From assembly GCF_023715585.1 (NCBI RefSeq), contig NZ_JAMBOK010000001.1:248001-312000 (forward strand): a stretch of 64,000 bases of DNA, read 5' to 3'. Source of the DNA: Sporosarcina luteola. GTDB taxonomy: Bacteria; Bacillota; Bacilli; Bacillales_A; Planococcaceae. The notes beneath the pieces are model-generated. The model did not search any database. It saw only the letters and a program-made list of their open reading frames with translations, and had not been told where the DNA came from. The translations under genes and the position numbers were made by a program. The stretch's first letter is position 1; each line of letters begins with the position of its first letter. This document shows positions 13,126 to 21,855 of the stretch, piece by piece.

Positions 13126-15089
13126 TCGGTGAAAGAATCGGCGGCCGTTACGAAGTGCTCAAAGGAATCGGAGAAGGCGGCATGTCGAAAGTCTATTTGG
13201 CTCATGACATCATACTGGACCGCGATGTCGCCATTAAAGTCTTGAACTATGATTTCGCAAATGAGCAGGATCTGAAAAAAAGATTCCAACGGGAGGCCCT
13301 ATCTGCCACAAGCTTGACCCATCCTCATATCGTCAATATTTTTGACGTAGGTGAAGATGAAGAACTTCATTATCTCGTTATGGAATATATCGAAGGACAA
13401 ACTTTAAAGAAATATATCCAATCGAACGGACCATTGCAAGTCCGTGAAGCAGTCAGGATCATGAGGCAGCTTGTCTCCGCGATTGCAAATGCCCATCATA
13501 ACGGGATTGTCCATCGGGATATAAAACCGCAAAATATTTTAATGGACGCTGACGGCAATGTGAAAATAACCGATTTCGGCATTGCCATGGCGTTAAGCGC
13601 AACGGCGCATACAAAAACGAATTCTGTTATCGGTACGGTCCATTACTTATCTCCTGAACAGGCGAGAGGCGGCATGGCAACGAAAAAGTCGGATATTTAT
13701 TCGTTGGGGATTGTCTTCTATGAACTATTGACAGGTGAACTTCCTTTTTCTGCAGAAACAGCAGTTGCGATCGCTTTGAAACACTTGCAGGAAGAGACGC
13801 CTTCAGTGCGCCTATCGTTTCCCGGCATTCCGCAAAGCGTCGAAAACGTCATTTTAAAAGCGACAGCGAAGGATGCTACATACAGATACCAGTCGGCGAA
13901 TGAGATGTATGAGGATTTACTAACCGTTTTATCACCTGAGAGGCAGCATGAAGAGAAATTCATCATCCCCTTCGATGATGACCGGACACGTGCAATTCCG
14001 ATCATTGCAGATACATCAAAAGCGGACCACTCAGAAAAGACCAAAATCATAAATCCTGTCGTTCCTGACCCTTTGCCGCCACAGCAGAAGAAGAAACGAA
14101 AAAAATGGCCGATCATCGTAGTCCTCTCCGCTTTGCTGTTGGCGATTGCAGTCCTCCTGATCTATTTTTGGCCAACCTTATTCGGTCCTAAAACTGCCGT
14201 GATACCAGAGGTGGTCGGATTGGAGGAAGCGGATGCGATTTCATTGCTTGAGGAAAATGGCTTTGTTGTTGAAGATAAGGTTGAGGATTATTCGGATGAA
14301 TATCCCGCCGGACAAGTTTTCAGGACAGATCCGGAGGCGAATAAAAAACGGGAAATCGCATCAGCTGTCACCATATACGTTAGTACCGGCAAGGAAACGA
14401 CAGAACTGACCAATTATGTCGATAGGGACTATGAAGAAATTGTAGATTTCCTAGATGGTAGAGGATTTAGGAATATTCGACCAGAATGGGTTTACAATGA
14501 TGCACCAAAAGGGACAATCCTGAAGCAGACGCCTGAAGCTGGCGAAAAGGTAGTTCCGGAAGAAACCGATATCGTGTTTACAGTCAGTTTAGGGAAAGAA
14601 ATGAAAACACTTGCTGATCTATCGAATTATACCGAGAACGGACTGAAGGAATATGCTGAGAGTTCGGGCTTCAATATCCGAATTGTAAATAGGGTAGAGT
14701 CCGAAAGTGTTAAGGAAGGCCTTGTCATTTCTCAAAAACCTTCTGCGAACACTGAACTTGAAAAAGGTTCGACAGTTGACGTAGTCCTTTCAAAAGGCAA
14801 AAAGAAGCTGCCGGTTAAATATTTTGTGAACACGGTTACGATTCCATATGAACCATCGAATGTTGAAGACGATGAGGAAGACATAGACCCTGAACCGCAA
14901 ACGATCAAAATCTATATTCAGGATAGCAAACATTCCATGACGAAACCGGTTGCGGAATTTACGATAACGGAAGATGTGAAAAGAGAGATTACAATCACAC
15001 TGGAAGAAGGCCAAACCGGCCATTACCAGGTCCGTAGAGATTCGGAAATTATTGCGGAAAAATCGTTCAATTATAATGATACCGAATAA
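13122..15089 (+). CDS. prkC: Membrane Ser/Thr protein kinase with PASTA domains
   Basis: Hanks-type kinase that senses muropeptides outside the cell; in B. subtilis it triggers spore germination and acts in stationary phase. The kinase domain (about 1-270) has GEGGMSKVY, AIKVL, HRDIKPQN and DFGIA. A Lys/Arg-rich juxtamembrane stretch precedes one membrane helix (about 329-350). Three PASTA domains follow (about 358-424, 427-494, 495-560), then a C-terminal extension of about 90 residues. It is coupled to prpC by ATGA. Confidence 0.96.
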   Translation: MIGERIGGRYEVLKGIGEGGMSKVYLAHDIILDRDVAIKVLNYDFANEQDLKKRFQREALSATSLTHPHIVNIFDVGEDEELHYLVMEYIEGQTLKKYIQSNGPLQVREAVRIMRQLVSAIANAHHNGIVHRDIKPQNILMDADGNVKITDFGIAMALSATAHTKTNSVIGTVHYLSPEQARGGMATKKSDIYSLGIVFYELLTGELPFSAETAVAIALKHLQEETPSVRLSFPGIPQSVENVILKATAKDATYRYQSANEMYEDLLTVLSPERQHEEKFIIPFDDDRTRAIPIIADTSKADHSEKTKIINPVVPDPLPPQQKKKRKKWPIIVVLSALLLAIAVLLIYFWPTLFGPKTAVIPEVVGLEEADAISLLEENGFVVEDKVEDYSDEYPAGQVFRTDPEANKKREIASAVTIYVSTGKETTELTNYVDRDYEEIVDFLDGRGFRNIRPEWVYNDAPKGTILKQTPEAGEKVVPEETDIVFTVSLGKEMKTLADLSNYTENGLKEYAESSGFNIRIVNRVESESVKEGLVISQKPSANTELEKGSTVDVVLSKGKKKLPVKYFVNTVTIPYEPSNVEDDEEDIDPEPQTIKIYIQDSKHSMTKPVAEFTITEDVKREITITLEEGQTGHYQVRRDSEIIAEKSFNYNDTE

Positions 15090-15103
15090 GAGAGAGGGAT
15101 TGG

Positions 15104-15988
15104 ATGCCGGAAGGTCAAATCAGAAAAGCAATAAGTGGTTTTTATTATGTCAAGGTGAAGGACGGAGATCTGATACAGTGCAAAGGCCGCGGGGTTTTTA
15201 AACTCAGGGGTATATCACCCCTTGTCGGCGACTATGTCACGATTGTTCGTGAAGGCGATAATGATGCAACCGTAACGGAGGTTCATGAACGGGAAAATGA
15301 GCTGGTCAGACCTCCGATTGCAAACGTCGACCAAGCGTTGCTCGTATTTTCGATTGTGGAACCCGATTTCAGCTTCCATCTATTGGATCGGTTCCTCGCT
15401 GTCATCGAATCAGTCGGCATAAGACCCGTTATCTGTCTGACGAAAAAAGATGTCGCGGGGGAAAAGGAGCTGCAACATGCTGAAAATGCAGCTGACTACT
15501 ACCGCGGTATTGGATACGATGTAATCGTTACTTATATTGGAGATCCAGAGCTATTCCTATTGCTTAAACCATATTTAGAAGGGAAAACAACGGTTCTTGC
15601 CGGTCAGTCCGGTGTCGGGAAATCGACATTGCTCAATACGTTGATTCCTGAGCTTTCTTTGAAGACCGGCGAAATTTCAGAGGCGCTTGGTAGGGGCAAG
15701 CATACGACCCGCCATGTAGAGCTTTTGGAAGTCGCAGGAGGGCTCGTCGCTGACACACCAGGCTTCAGCTCACTTGATTTTGATCATATCGAGAAAGAAG
15801 AATTACGTGATACTTTCGTTGAAATGGAAAACGTAGCCCATCAGTGCAAATTCAGGGGATGCTTGCATTTGAAGGAGCCTGGATGTGCAGTTAAACAGAA
15901 AGTGGAGACGGGGGAAATCCTTCAATCCCGCTACTCTAATTATTTGCAATTTCTGCAAGAGATTACTGACCGAAAGCCGAGGTATTAA
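15104..15988 (+). CDS. rsgA: Ribosome small-subunit maturation GTPase
   Basis: Circularly permuted GTPase that checks late 30S assembly (RsgA, also YloQ or CpgA). Of 294 residues, an N-terminal OB fold is followed by G4 LTKKD (112-116), the P-loop GQSGVGKST (166-174) and G3 DTPGF (216-220), the permuted order. The C-terminal zinc site is Cys247, Cys252, His254 and Cys260. It lies directly after prkC, as in B. subtilis. Confidence 0.96.
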   Translation: MPEGQIRKAISGFYYVKVKDGDLIQCKGRGVFKLRGISPLVGDYVTIVREGDNDATVTEVHERENELVRPPIANVDQALLVFSIVEPDFSFHLLDRFLAVIESVGIRPVICLTKKDVAGEKELQHAENAADYYRGIGYDVIVTYIGDPELFLLLKPYLEGKTTVLAGQSGVGKSTLLNTLIPELSLKTGEISEALGRGKHTTRHVELLEVAGGLVADTPGFSSLDFDHIEKEELRDTFVEMENVAHQCKFRGCLHLKEPGCAVKQKVETGEILQSRYSNYLQFLQEITDRKPRY

Positions 15989-15990
15989 AG

Positions 15991-16656
15991 ATGATTAAAA
16001 TCGCACCGTCCATTTTAGCTGCGGACTTTTCAAAGTTGGCAGATGAAGTGAAAGAAGTAGAGAAAGCCGGGGCTGAACTGATTCATATTGATGTAATGGA
16101 TGGCCATTTTGTTCCGAACATTACGATGGGACCGATTGTTGTGGAAGCGTTGCGTCCTGTTACGGATCTTCCGCTCGATGTCCATCTCATGATTGAGAAC
16201 CCTGATGCATATATTGAACAGTTCGCGAAAGCGGGAGCGGATTATATCACTGTCCATGTGGAAGCGTGCCGACACTTGCACCGCACAATTCAGCTGATCC
16301 GCTCTTTCGGAGTGAAGCCGGGTGTCGTGCTGAACCCGCATACGCCGGTTGAGCATATCATTCATATCCTTGAAGAGATCGACATGGTCTTATTCATGAC
16401 GGTCAATCCGGGATTCGGTGGACAGAAGTTCATCCATTCCGTACTTCCGAAAGTGAAGCAATTGTCCGATCTGATTAAGGAAAGAGGATTGTCCATTGAT
16501 ATTGAAATTGATGGCGGCATCAATGAGGAAACGATCATCCCTTGCGTTGAGGCGGGCGCCAATATTTTCGTCGCGGGCTCGGCCGTTTATAATGCGGAAG
16601 ATCGTACGGAAGCATTGCAACGGATTAAATCCGCTGGGGAGAGCGCACGGAATTGA
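15991..16656 (+). CDS. rpe: Ribulose-phosphate 3-epimerase
   Basis: Interconverts ribulose 5-phosphate and xylulose 5-phosphate in the pentose phosphate pathway. The 221-residue TIM barrel contains HIDVMDGHFVPN (metal-binding His and catalytic Asp), DVHLMI, TVNPGFGGQKF and EIDGGI. It starts 3 bases after rsgA and its TGA shares a base with the thiN ATG. Confidence 0.97.
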   Translation: MIKIAPSILAADFSKLADEVKEVEKAGAELIHIDVMDGHFVPNITMGPIVVEALRPVTDLPLDVHLMIENPDAYIEQFAKAGADYITVHVEACRHLHRTIQLIRSFGVKPGVVLNPHTPVEHIIHILEEIDMVLFMTVNPGFGGQKFIHSVLPKVKQLSDLIKERGLSIDIEIDGGINEETIIPCVEAGANIFVAGSAVYNAEDRTEALQRIKSAGESARN

Positions 16657-17309
16657 TGGAGAGGATCATCATCTGCGCAGGCGGGCCGGTCGGGGAGTTG
16701 CCTGACCTGTCCGCATACAAGGCGGAGGGGACGATTTTCATCGGTGTAGACCGTGGGACAATTCATTTACTGGATCAAGGGATTGTTCCCAAAGAGGCGA
16801 TCGGAGATTTTGATTCTGTGAGTGAAGAGGAGTATTGCAGAATAAAAGAATCTGTGGAACGGGTCTATCCCTTCCAGACGGAAAAAGACGAAACGGACAC
16901 GGAACTGGCTATAGATCGTGCCATTTCCTATCGTCCGGGAGAAGTGGTTTTGACCGGTGTCACTGGGGGCAGGTTGGATCATTTCGAATCGGCATTGCAC
17001 TTATTATATCGGATGCAGATCGAACATATAGAAGTTTCCTTCCGCATCCGCAACGCTCATAATGAACTATCATTACTTCGTCCTGGAGTCCATCGGGTGA
17101 AAAGGGCTGCCCAGTTCCCTTATATTTCATTTTTCCCCTTTGGCAGTTCTGTAGAAGGTCTGACATTGACCGGTTTCAAGTATGAGACGGTTAACGAAAG
17201 GATCGATATGGGCATGACGAAATTCACGAGCAATGAACCAATTTCAGAAGTTTGTACTATCTCATTCCGGCAGGGCATATGCTTAATGGTAAGAAGTTCA
17301 GATTCCTGA
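16656..17309 (+). CDS. thiN: Thiamine pyrophosphokinase
   Basis: Makes thiamine diphosphate from thiamine and ATP. The ATG at 16656 overlaps the rpe stop (TGATG); a TTG at 16653 is the alternative. The 217-residue protein shows the family motifs GDFDSVSEEE and QTEKDETDTELAI (Asp-rich, metal-binding) and LTGVTGGRLDH. It is followed by the small spoVM frame. Confidence 0.93.
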   Translation: MERIIICAGGPVGELPDLSAYKAEGTIFIGVDRGTIHLLDQGIVPKEAIGDFDSVSEEEYCRIKESVERVYPFQTEKDETDTELAIDRAISYRPGEVVLTGVTGGRLDHFESALHLLYRMQIEHIEVSFRIRNAHNELSLLRPGVHRVKRAAQFPYISFFPFGSSVEGLTLTGFKYETVNERIDMGMTKFTSNEPISEVCTISFRQGICLMVRSSDS

Positions 17310-17322
17310 AAGGAGAAGGGAA

Positions 17323-17472
17323 TTGCGAGTTTATACATTTACGATGCCGAAGTTTCTAAGTAGCTTTGTACGAAAATGCATGGTTGTCTTCCAAAAAGAA
17401 GATAAGGTCAAAGCCCAAGCTACTGCAAGCCAGCGAAACAAAAAACGGAAAAAAGAAAAAACGTCAGGCTGA
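17323..17472 (+). CDS. spoVM: SpoVM-like stage V sporulation peptide (49 residues, extended C-terminus)
   Basis: Small peptide that in B. subtilis forms an amphipathic helix on the outer forespore membrane and recruits SpoIVA. It begins with TTG at 17323, 7 bases after GGAG in AAAGGAGAAGGG. Residues 1-12 read MRVYTFTMPKFL, aligning with B. subtilis MKFYTIKLPKFL and keeping the key Pro9; the later FVRK and FQKED stretches align with IVRA and FRKD. The canonical peptide ends near residue 26, but here the frame continues with a Lys/Arg-rich tail to residue 49, ending inside the terminator stem. The Gly-Gly after PKFL is Ser-Ser. Its position between thiN and the opposing rpmB matches B. subtilis. 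Confidence 0.8.
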   Translation: MRVYTFTMPKFLSSFVRKCMVVFQKEDKVKAQATASQRNKKRKKEKTSG

Positions 17473-17494
17473 ACTTATCGGCCTGGCGTTTTAT
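17457..17494. terminator. Bidirectional terminator between spoVM and rpmB
   Basis: Stem AAAAACGTCAGGC (17457-17469) pairs with GCCTGGCGTTTT (17481-17492) with one G-U pair. T-rich tracts follow on both strands. It ends the thiN-spoVM transcript and the converging rpmB transcript, and its left arm codes the last residues of the spoVM frame. Confidence 0.85.
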
Positions 17495-17534
17495 TTCTTT
17501 TTGTCTTATAGTAATCGGAACGCGGATAAAGATA

Positions 17535-17723
17535 TTATACTCTTTGCACTTTACCTGATTTGAGCGCTCTCGCAGATACCCAAACACGTTTCGGTTTACC
17601 GTTTACAAGAATACGGACTTTTTGAAGATTAGCTCCCCAAGTACGTCTGTTGGCATTCATTGCGTGTGAACGGGCATTCCCCGTACGTGCTTTGCGGCCA
17701 GTAACTACACATTCTTTAGCCAT
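17535..17723 (-). CDS. rpmB: 50S ribosomal protein L28
   Basis: 62-residue basic protein of the large ribosomal subunit. The start at 17723 ([16 protein letters not shown]) follows a GCGAGGAGGT ribosome site; upstream in-frame Met codons give no match. It is encoded against the surrounding genes, the same arrangement as in B. subtilis. It has its own promoter and ends at the terminator shared with spoVM. This form keeps few cysteines, consistent with a zinc-free L28. Confidence 0.96.
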   Translation of the reverse strand: MAKECVVTGRKARTGNARSHAMNANRRTWGANLQKVRILVNGKPKRVWVSARALKSGKVQRV

Positions 17724-17784
17724 TTTTATGACCTCCTCGCTAATATTGATTAAGCGATTCACTATCTAATTCGCATACCATAAT

Positions 17785-17813
17785 ACTTTATCACAGGAAA
17801 TAAGGGCATGCAA
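17785..17813 (-). promoter_or_regulatory. SigA-type promoter for rpmB
   Basis: On the minus strand TTGCAT (17813-17808) and TAAAGT (17790-17785) are separated by 17 bases, about 60 bases before the rpmB start. The fit to the housekeeping consensus is fair. Confidence 0.6.
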
Positions 17814-17858
17814 CCTTTTTTACTGATGCTTTCAAGTGAAATTCCTTTACAACAGTTA

Positions 17859-18061
17859 CTACGCTTTTATATTGTCCAGCTTCGGATGGCAGAAGGCTGC
17901 CTTAATTTCTGCAAAACACCGCAGAAATACGGCAAATCGAACCCTTCGTTGTTCGATTTGCTCGGGTCACTTCGGCCTTGAAGCGATAGGTAAAACCGCC
18001 TTTCGGTTCAATTCCTCCAGTGCCTGTCGCAGTTAAACACCATCCTACGCTTTTATATTGT
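17859..18061. repeat. Family D palindromic repeat carrying the C hairpin cassette
   Basis: This element fills most of the rpmB-yloU gap. It is bounded by 17-bp direct repeats (CTACGCTTTTATATTGT at 17859-17875 and 18045-18061), which are the ends of the family unit. Outer stem GGATGG (17884-17889) pairs with CCATCC (18040-18045). Inside are a hairpin of GCCTTAATTTCTGC with GCAGAAATACGGC (17899-17933), a perfect 10-bp hairpin CAAATCGAAC/GTTCGATTTG (17933-17960), and a TTGAA...TTCAA hairpin. The first two hairpins are the cassette also seen in the family A element at 36385. No open reading frame of interest is present. Confidence 0.85.
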
Positions 18062-18116
18062 TATGGTGTATAGTACAATGGGGGTAGTTATTATGGATGC
18101 AGGAGGGGAAGCTTTC

Positions 18117-18476
18117 ATGTCAATCGAGATGAAAAACGATTACGGTACGATAGATATTACGAACGACGTCATTGCCCAAGTGGTGGGAGAGGCGGCAATC
18201 GAATGCTACGGAATTGTCGGCATGGCTTCGCGTCATCAGATCCGGGATGGACTCACGGACATCCTTGGAAAAGAGAACTATGCAAAAGGAGTCATTGTAA
18301 GGAATATCGGAGACGAAACACATATCGATATGTATGTCATCATCGGATATGGAACAAAAATCTCCGAGGTCGCATACCAAGTGCAATCCAAAGTGATGTA
18401 TACATTGAAAAAGACCTTATCGTTAACAGTGGATTCAGTGAATATATTTGTTCAAGGAGTTCGGGTGACGAACTGA
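18117..18476 (+). CDS. yloU: Asp23/Gls24 family envelope stress response protein
   Basis: 119-residue Asp23-family protein, cytoplasmic and of poorly defined role; relatives are linked to alkaline or cell-envelope stress. The ATG at 18117 (MSIEMKNDYG) follows AGGAGGGG; in-frame upstream starts lack such a site. Conserved EVAYQVQSKVMYTL and VNIFVQGVRV segments are present. It precedes fakA by 21 bases, the usual pairing in Firmicutes. Confidence 0.92.
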   Translation: MSIEMKNDYGTIDITNDVIAQVVGEAAIECYGIVGMASRHQIRDGLTDILGKENYAKGVIVRNIGDETHIDMYVIIGYGTKISEVAYQVQSKVMYTLKKTLSLTVDSVNIFVQGVRVTN

Positions 18477-18497
18477 TAGAAGGAGGAAAACATTTCA

Positions 18498-20156
18498 ATG
18501 AATTTTATTGATGGTGTGAAATTTGCCGACATGGTGAGGATGGGTGCCCATCACCTGCATCAAAATGCAGACTATGTCGATTCACTTAACGTCTTTCCCG
18601 TACCTGACGGGGACACAGGGACAAATATGAATCTATCCATGACTTCTGGTGCCAAGGAGACGGAATCTAACGTTTCTGTGCATTTGGGCAAGACTGCCCA
18701 AGCTTTGTCCAAAGGGCTGTTGATGGGAGCGCGCGGGAACTCCGGGGTCATTCTATCCCAATTGTTCCGGGGGTTTGGCAAGGCTGTTGAAGAGGAAGAG
18801 AAGCTAGATAGCAAGAAGTTCGCAAATGCACTGGAATATGGGGTGCAGACGGCATATAAAGCGGTCATGAAGCCTGTCGAGGGTACGATACTTACTGTTG
18901 CCAAAGATGCAGCGAACAAAGGTGTTGAAGTGGCGAAATCGACTACGGACATCATTAAAGTGATGGAGTCAATTGTCGAAGAGTCGAAAGCTTCATTGAA
19001 ACGGACCCCGGATCTACTTCCGGTCTTGAAGGAAGTCGGTGTCGTCGATAGTGGCGGACAAGGCCTTGTTTATGTATATGAAGGCTTTTTGGCATGTCTG
19101 AAAGGCGAAGAGCTCCCAGAGAGGGCGAACATGGATCTCATGGAAGATCTGGTAAACGCCGAACACCATCGCGGAGTCCAAGGGTTCATGAACACTGAGG
19201 ATATCGTATACGGATATTGTACGGAATTCATGGTGAAATTCGAGGATGAAAAAGTGAAGGACCATCCATTCGAGGAAGGCGATTTCCGTCAGGATCTCAG
19301 CAAGTTCGGGGATTCATTGCTTGTCATTTCAGACGAGGAAATTGCGAAAGTACATATCCATACTGAAGAGCCGGGAGATGCATTGAATTATGCACAGCAA
19401 TACGGTTCCCTCATTAACATTAAAATCGAAAACATGCGTCAGCAGCATATAGATATTGTCGGGGAAAGCCATTCTGCCAAAAAGGCGGAGACAGCGTCAC
19501 ATCCTTACGCAATTGTGACGGTTGCAATGGGGACGGGAATTGCCGAATTGCTGAAGAGCATCGGTGCTGCTGCAGTCATTGAAGGCGGACAGACGATGAA
19601 TCCATCAACCGAGGATATCGTCAAAGCTATCAAGGATGTGGGCGCAGAGCGGGTCATCATTTTGCCTAATAATAAGAACATTATCATGGCGGCAAAACAG
19701 GCAGCAGAGGTGATTGGCATCGAAGCGGCTGTCGTCGAAACGAAATCCGTTCCGGAAGGGCTGGCGGCGATTCTCGCATTCAATCCTGAAGCTGAAGTTG
19801 CGGATAATGAAAAGAGCATGTCCAAAGCGGCGGCTGGCGTGAAAACTGGTCAAGTCACTTATTCGATCCGGGATACTTCTATAGATGGCATTGATATTAA
19901 AAAAGATGATTTTATGGGACTAGCAGGCAGTAAGATTGTTATCTCCAACCCATCTTTAGATGACGTGATGAAGGCATTGCTTGAATCTCTCATTGATGAA
20001 GATGATGAAATCGTCACCATTATCTATGGCGAGGATGTAACTGAGCAAGAAGCTGCTGAAATTGCAGAATATGTGGAATCCACATATGATCATACAGAAG
20101 TCGAATTGTACAACGGGAAACAACCTCTTTATCCATTTATCCTTTCCGTGGAATGA
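18498..20156 (+). CDS. fakA: Fatty acid kinase catalytic subunit (DAK2/YloV family)
   Basis: ATP-binding subunit that phosphorylates fatty acids held by FakB proteins, feeding exogenous fatty acids to PlsX/PlsY. Of 552 residues, the N-terminal DAK2 domain (about 1-200) carries NVFPVPDGDTGTNM and LLMGARGNSGVILSQ, and DSGGQGLVYV is also conserved. The C-terminal half is a DegV-like fold that contacts FakB. No fakB is in the window. The lipid genes plsX-fabD-fabG lie about 5 kb downstream. A terminator follows. Confidence 0.93.
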   Translation: MNFIDGVKFADMVRMGAHHLHQNADYVDSLNVFPVPDGDTGTNMNLSMTSGAKETESNVSVHLGKTAQALSKGLLMGARGNSGVILSQLFRGFGKAVEEEEKLDSKKFANALEYGVQTAYKAVMKPVEGTILTVAKDAANKGVEVAKSTTDIIKVMESIVEESKASLKRTPDLLPVLKEVGVVDSGGQGLVYVYEGFLACLKGEELPERANMDLMEDLVNAEHHRGVQGFMNTEDIVYGYCTEFMVKFEDEKVKDHPFEEGDFRQDLSKFGDSLLVISDEEIAKVHIHTEEPGDALNYAQQYGSLINIKIENMRQQHIDIVGESHSAKKAETASHPYAIVTVAMGTGIAELLKSIGAAAVIEGGQTMNPSTEDIVKAIKDVGAERVIILPNNKNIIMAAKQAAEVIGIEAAVVETKSVPEGLAAILAFNPEAEVADNEKSMSKAAAGVKTGQVTYSIRDTSIDGIDIKKDDFMGLAGSKIVISNPSLDDVMKALLESLIDEDDEIVTIIYGEDVTEQEAAEIAEYVESTYDHTEVELYNGKQPLYPFILSVE

Positions 20157-20168
20157 TACGGAAAACGA

Positions 20169-20200
20169 CGGCATGCCTTTTGAAGGCATGCCGATTTTCT
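20169..20200 (+). terminator. Terminator after fakA
   Basis: Perfect 11-bp stem CGGCATGCCTT/AAGGCATGCCG (20169-20179 with 20183-20193), 3-base loop, then ATTTTCTATTTTG. A strong intrinsic terminator. Confidence 0.9.
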
Positions 20201-20203
20201 ATT

Positions 20204-20232
20204 TTGTCTTTACTTGAAATGTACGGTAAAAT
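20204..20232 (+). promoter_or_regulatory. SigA-type promoter for sdaAB-sdaAA
   Basis: TTGTCT (20204-20209) and TAAAAT (20227-20232) are separated by 17 bases, between the fakA terminator and the sdaAB start. The -10 matches 5 of 6 bases. Confidence 0.6.
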
Positions 20233-20270
20233 GAAGAAAGCGTTTGCTTCTCAATAAGGGGGTAGTTTAC

Positions 20271-20933
20271 ATGAAATATAGATCTGTCTTTGAAATTATC
20301 GGTCCCGTCATGATCGGGCCTTCATCTTCGCACACCGCCGGAGCTGCTCGAATTGGACGAGTCGCCCGGGATTTATTCGGGCGTCAGCCGGAGTGGGCTA
20401 GAATCCATCTCTATGGTTCTTTTGCAGAAACATATAAAGGGCATGGGACGGACGTAGCAATTATCGGAGGTCTGTTGGATTACGATACGTTCGATGAAAG
20501 AATAAAAACAGCTTTCGAAGATGCCGCAGCTGTTGGCATGACTTTCGAGTTCATTCCCGAAGAGGAAGAAGCCGATCATCCGAATACAGCGAAAATTGTT
20601 ATTGGCGACAGTCAAGGGGAAATGGAGCTTGTCGGGATATCAATCGGCGGCGGCACAATGGAAGTCACTGAGTTGAATGGCTTTCCACTTCGTTTATCAG
20701 GACACTTCCCGGCGCTTCTTGTTGTACATGATGATCGCTCAGGCGTCATCGCGAATGTATCCAACGCTATTGCTTCGCAAGGCATGAACATCGCCCATAT
20801 GGAAGTAGGCCGGAAAGAAAAAGGGAAAATGGCACTTATGGTCATTGAAGTCGACCAGATGTTTGATGAAACACTCATAAATGAATTGAAATCATTGCCA
20901 AATGTTACGCAAGTTTCAACATTGGCGAACTGA
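20271..20933 (+). CDS. sdaAB: L-serine dehydratase, iron-sulfur-dependent, beta subunit
   Basis: Partner of SdaAA in deaminating L-serine to pyruvate and ammonia. The ATG at 20271 follows AAGGGGGTAG; 220 residues, the same as B. subtilis SdaAB. It has the family block GPSSSHTAGAARIG near the N-terminus and a C-terminal ACT domain (about 145-215) that probably senses serine. It is cotranscribed with sdaAA, 13 bases downstream. Confidence 0.94.
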   Translation: MKYRSVFEIIGPVMIGPSSSHTAGAARIGRVARDLFGRQPEWARIHLYGSFAETYKGHGTDVAIIGGLLDYDTFDERIKTAFEDAAAVGMTFEFIPEEEEADHPNTAKIVIGDSQGEMELVGISIGGGTMEVTELNGFPLRLSGHFPALLVVHDDRSGVIANVSNAIASQGMNIAHMEVGRKEKGKMALMVIEVDQMFDETLINELKSLPNVTQVSTLAN

Positions 20934-20946
20934 GGAGGGAATCGCA

Positions 20947-21855
20947 ATGGAAGTTCTATTCGGTACTGTTAAAGAATTAGTGGCACTCGCAGAAGCGCAA
21001 AATAAACCGATTTCTGAAATTATGATTGAACAGGAAATGCAAATAACAAGACGTTCACGTGAAGAGATTGTCGCTCAAATGGAAAACAATTTATCCGTCA
21101 TGGAAAGCGCTGTCGAGCAAGGACTGCAAGGCGTAAAATCGACTTCCGGTTTGACAGGCGGCGATGCTGTCCTAATTCAAAACTATATTAAATCCGGGAA
21201 ATCGCTTTCGGGGGACCTTATTTTGGATGCTGTGAGTAAAGCGGTAGCTACGAACGAAGTAAACGCAGCAATGGGAATGATCTGTGCAACACCTACTGCA
21301 GGGGCTGCCGGAATTGTACCAGGAACGCTTTTCGCAGTGAAGGACAAGTTGAACCCGACGAGAGAGCAAATGGTGAATTACTTGTTTACATCGGGTGCTT
21401 TCGGCTTTGTCGTGGCAAATAACGCATCCATTTCTGGAGCGGCAGGAGGATGCCAGGCGGAGACTGGTTCGGCTGCTTCAATGGCTGCGGCTGCGATTGT
21501 TGAAATGGCTGGAGGGACGCCTCAGCAAAGCGCTGAAGCTTTTTCAATCGTTATGAAAAACATGCTGGGACTTGTGTGTGATCCGGTGGCAGGTCTAGTG
21601 GAAGTGCCATGTGTGAAGCGTAATGCGATGGGTGCTGCGAAGGCCCTTGTCGGAGCAGATATGGCACTGGCAGGAGTCGTCAGCAGAATTCCGACGGATG
21701 AAGTGATTGAAGCAATGCATAGAATCGGACAGTCAATGCCTTCTGCTCTTAGGGAAACCGCAAAAGGGGGCTTAGCTGCCACTCCTACTGGAAAGGCGCT
21801 CGAAGCCGAGATTTTCGGAAAGGACAAAACGTCTCGTGACACCGTCAATTCTTGA
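20947..21855 (+). CDS. sdaAA: L-serine dehydratase, iron-sulfur-dependent, alpha subunit
   Basis: Catalytic [4Fe-4S] subunit for serine deamination. The ATG at 20947 follows GAGGAGGGA; 302 residues. Conserved cysteines lie in MICATPTAGAAG, GAAGGCQAETGSA, GLVCDPVAG and VEVPCVKRN, which include the cluster ligands. The last 20 bases overlap the recG start. Confidence 0.95.
   Translation: MEVLFGTVKELVALAEAQNKPISEIMIEQEMQITRRSREEIVAQMENNLSVMESAVEQGLQGVKSTSGLTGGDAVLIQNYIKSGKSLSGDLILDAVSKAVATNEVNAAMGMICATPTAGAAGIVPGTLFAVKDKLNPTREQMVNYLFTSGAFGFVVANNASISGAAGGCQAETGSAASMAAAAIVEMAGGTPQQSAEAFSIVMKNMLGLVCDPVAGLVEVPCVKRNAMGAAKALVGADMALAGVVSRIPTDEVIEAMHRIGQSMPSALRETAKGGLAATPTGKALEAEIFGKDKTSRDTVNS

Noticed and set aside
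17366..17563. 65-codon frame starting at 17366
   Set aside because: It overlaps the spoVM frame and the terminator, has no ribosome site, and is Lys-rich noise, while the spoVM frame matches a known peptide at the right locus.
17859..18061. 17-bp direct repeats as a target-site duplication of a transposon
   Set aside because: Other family D units also begin and end with the same CTACGCTTTT motif, so the direct repeats belong to the family itself and not to a target duplication.
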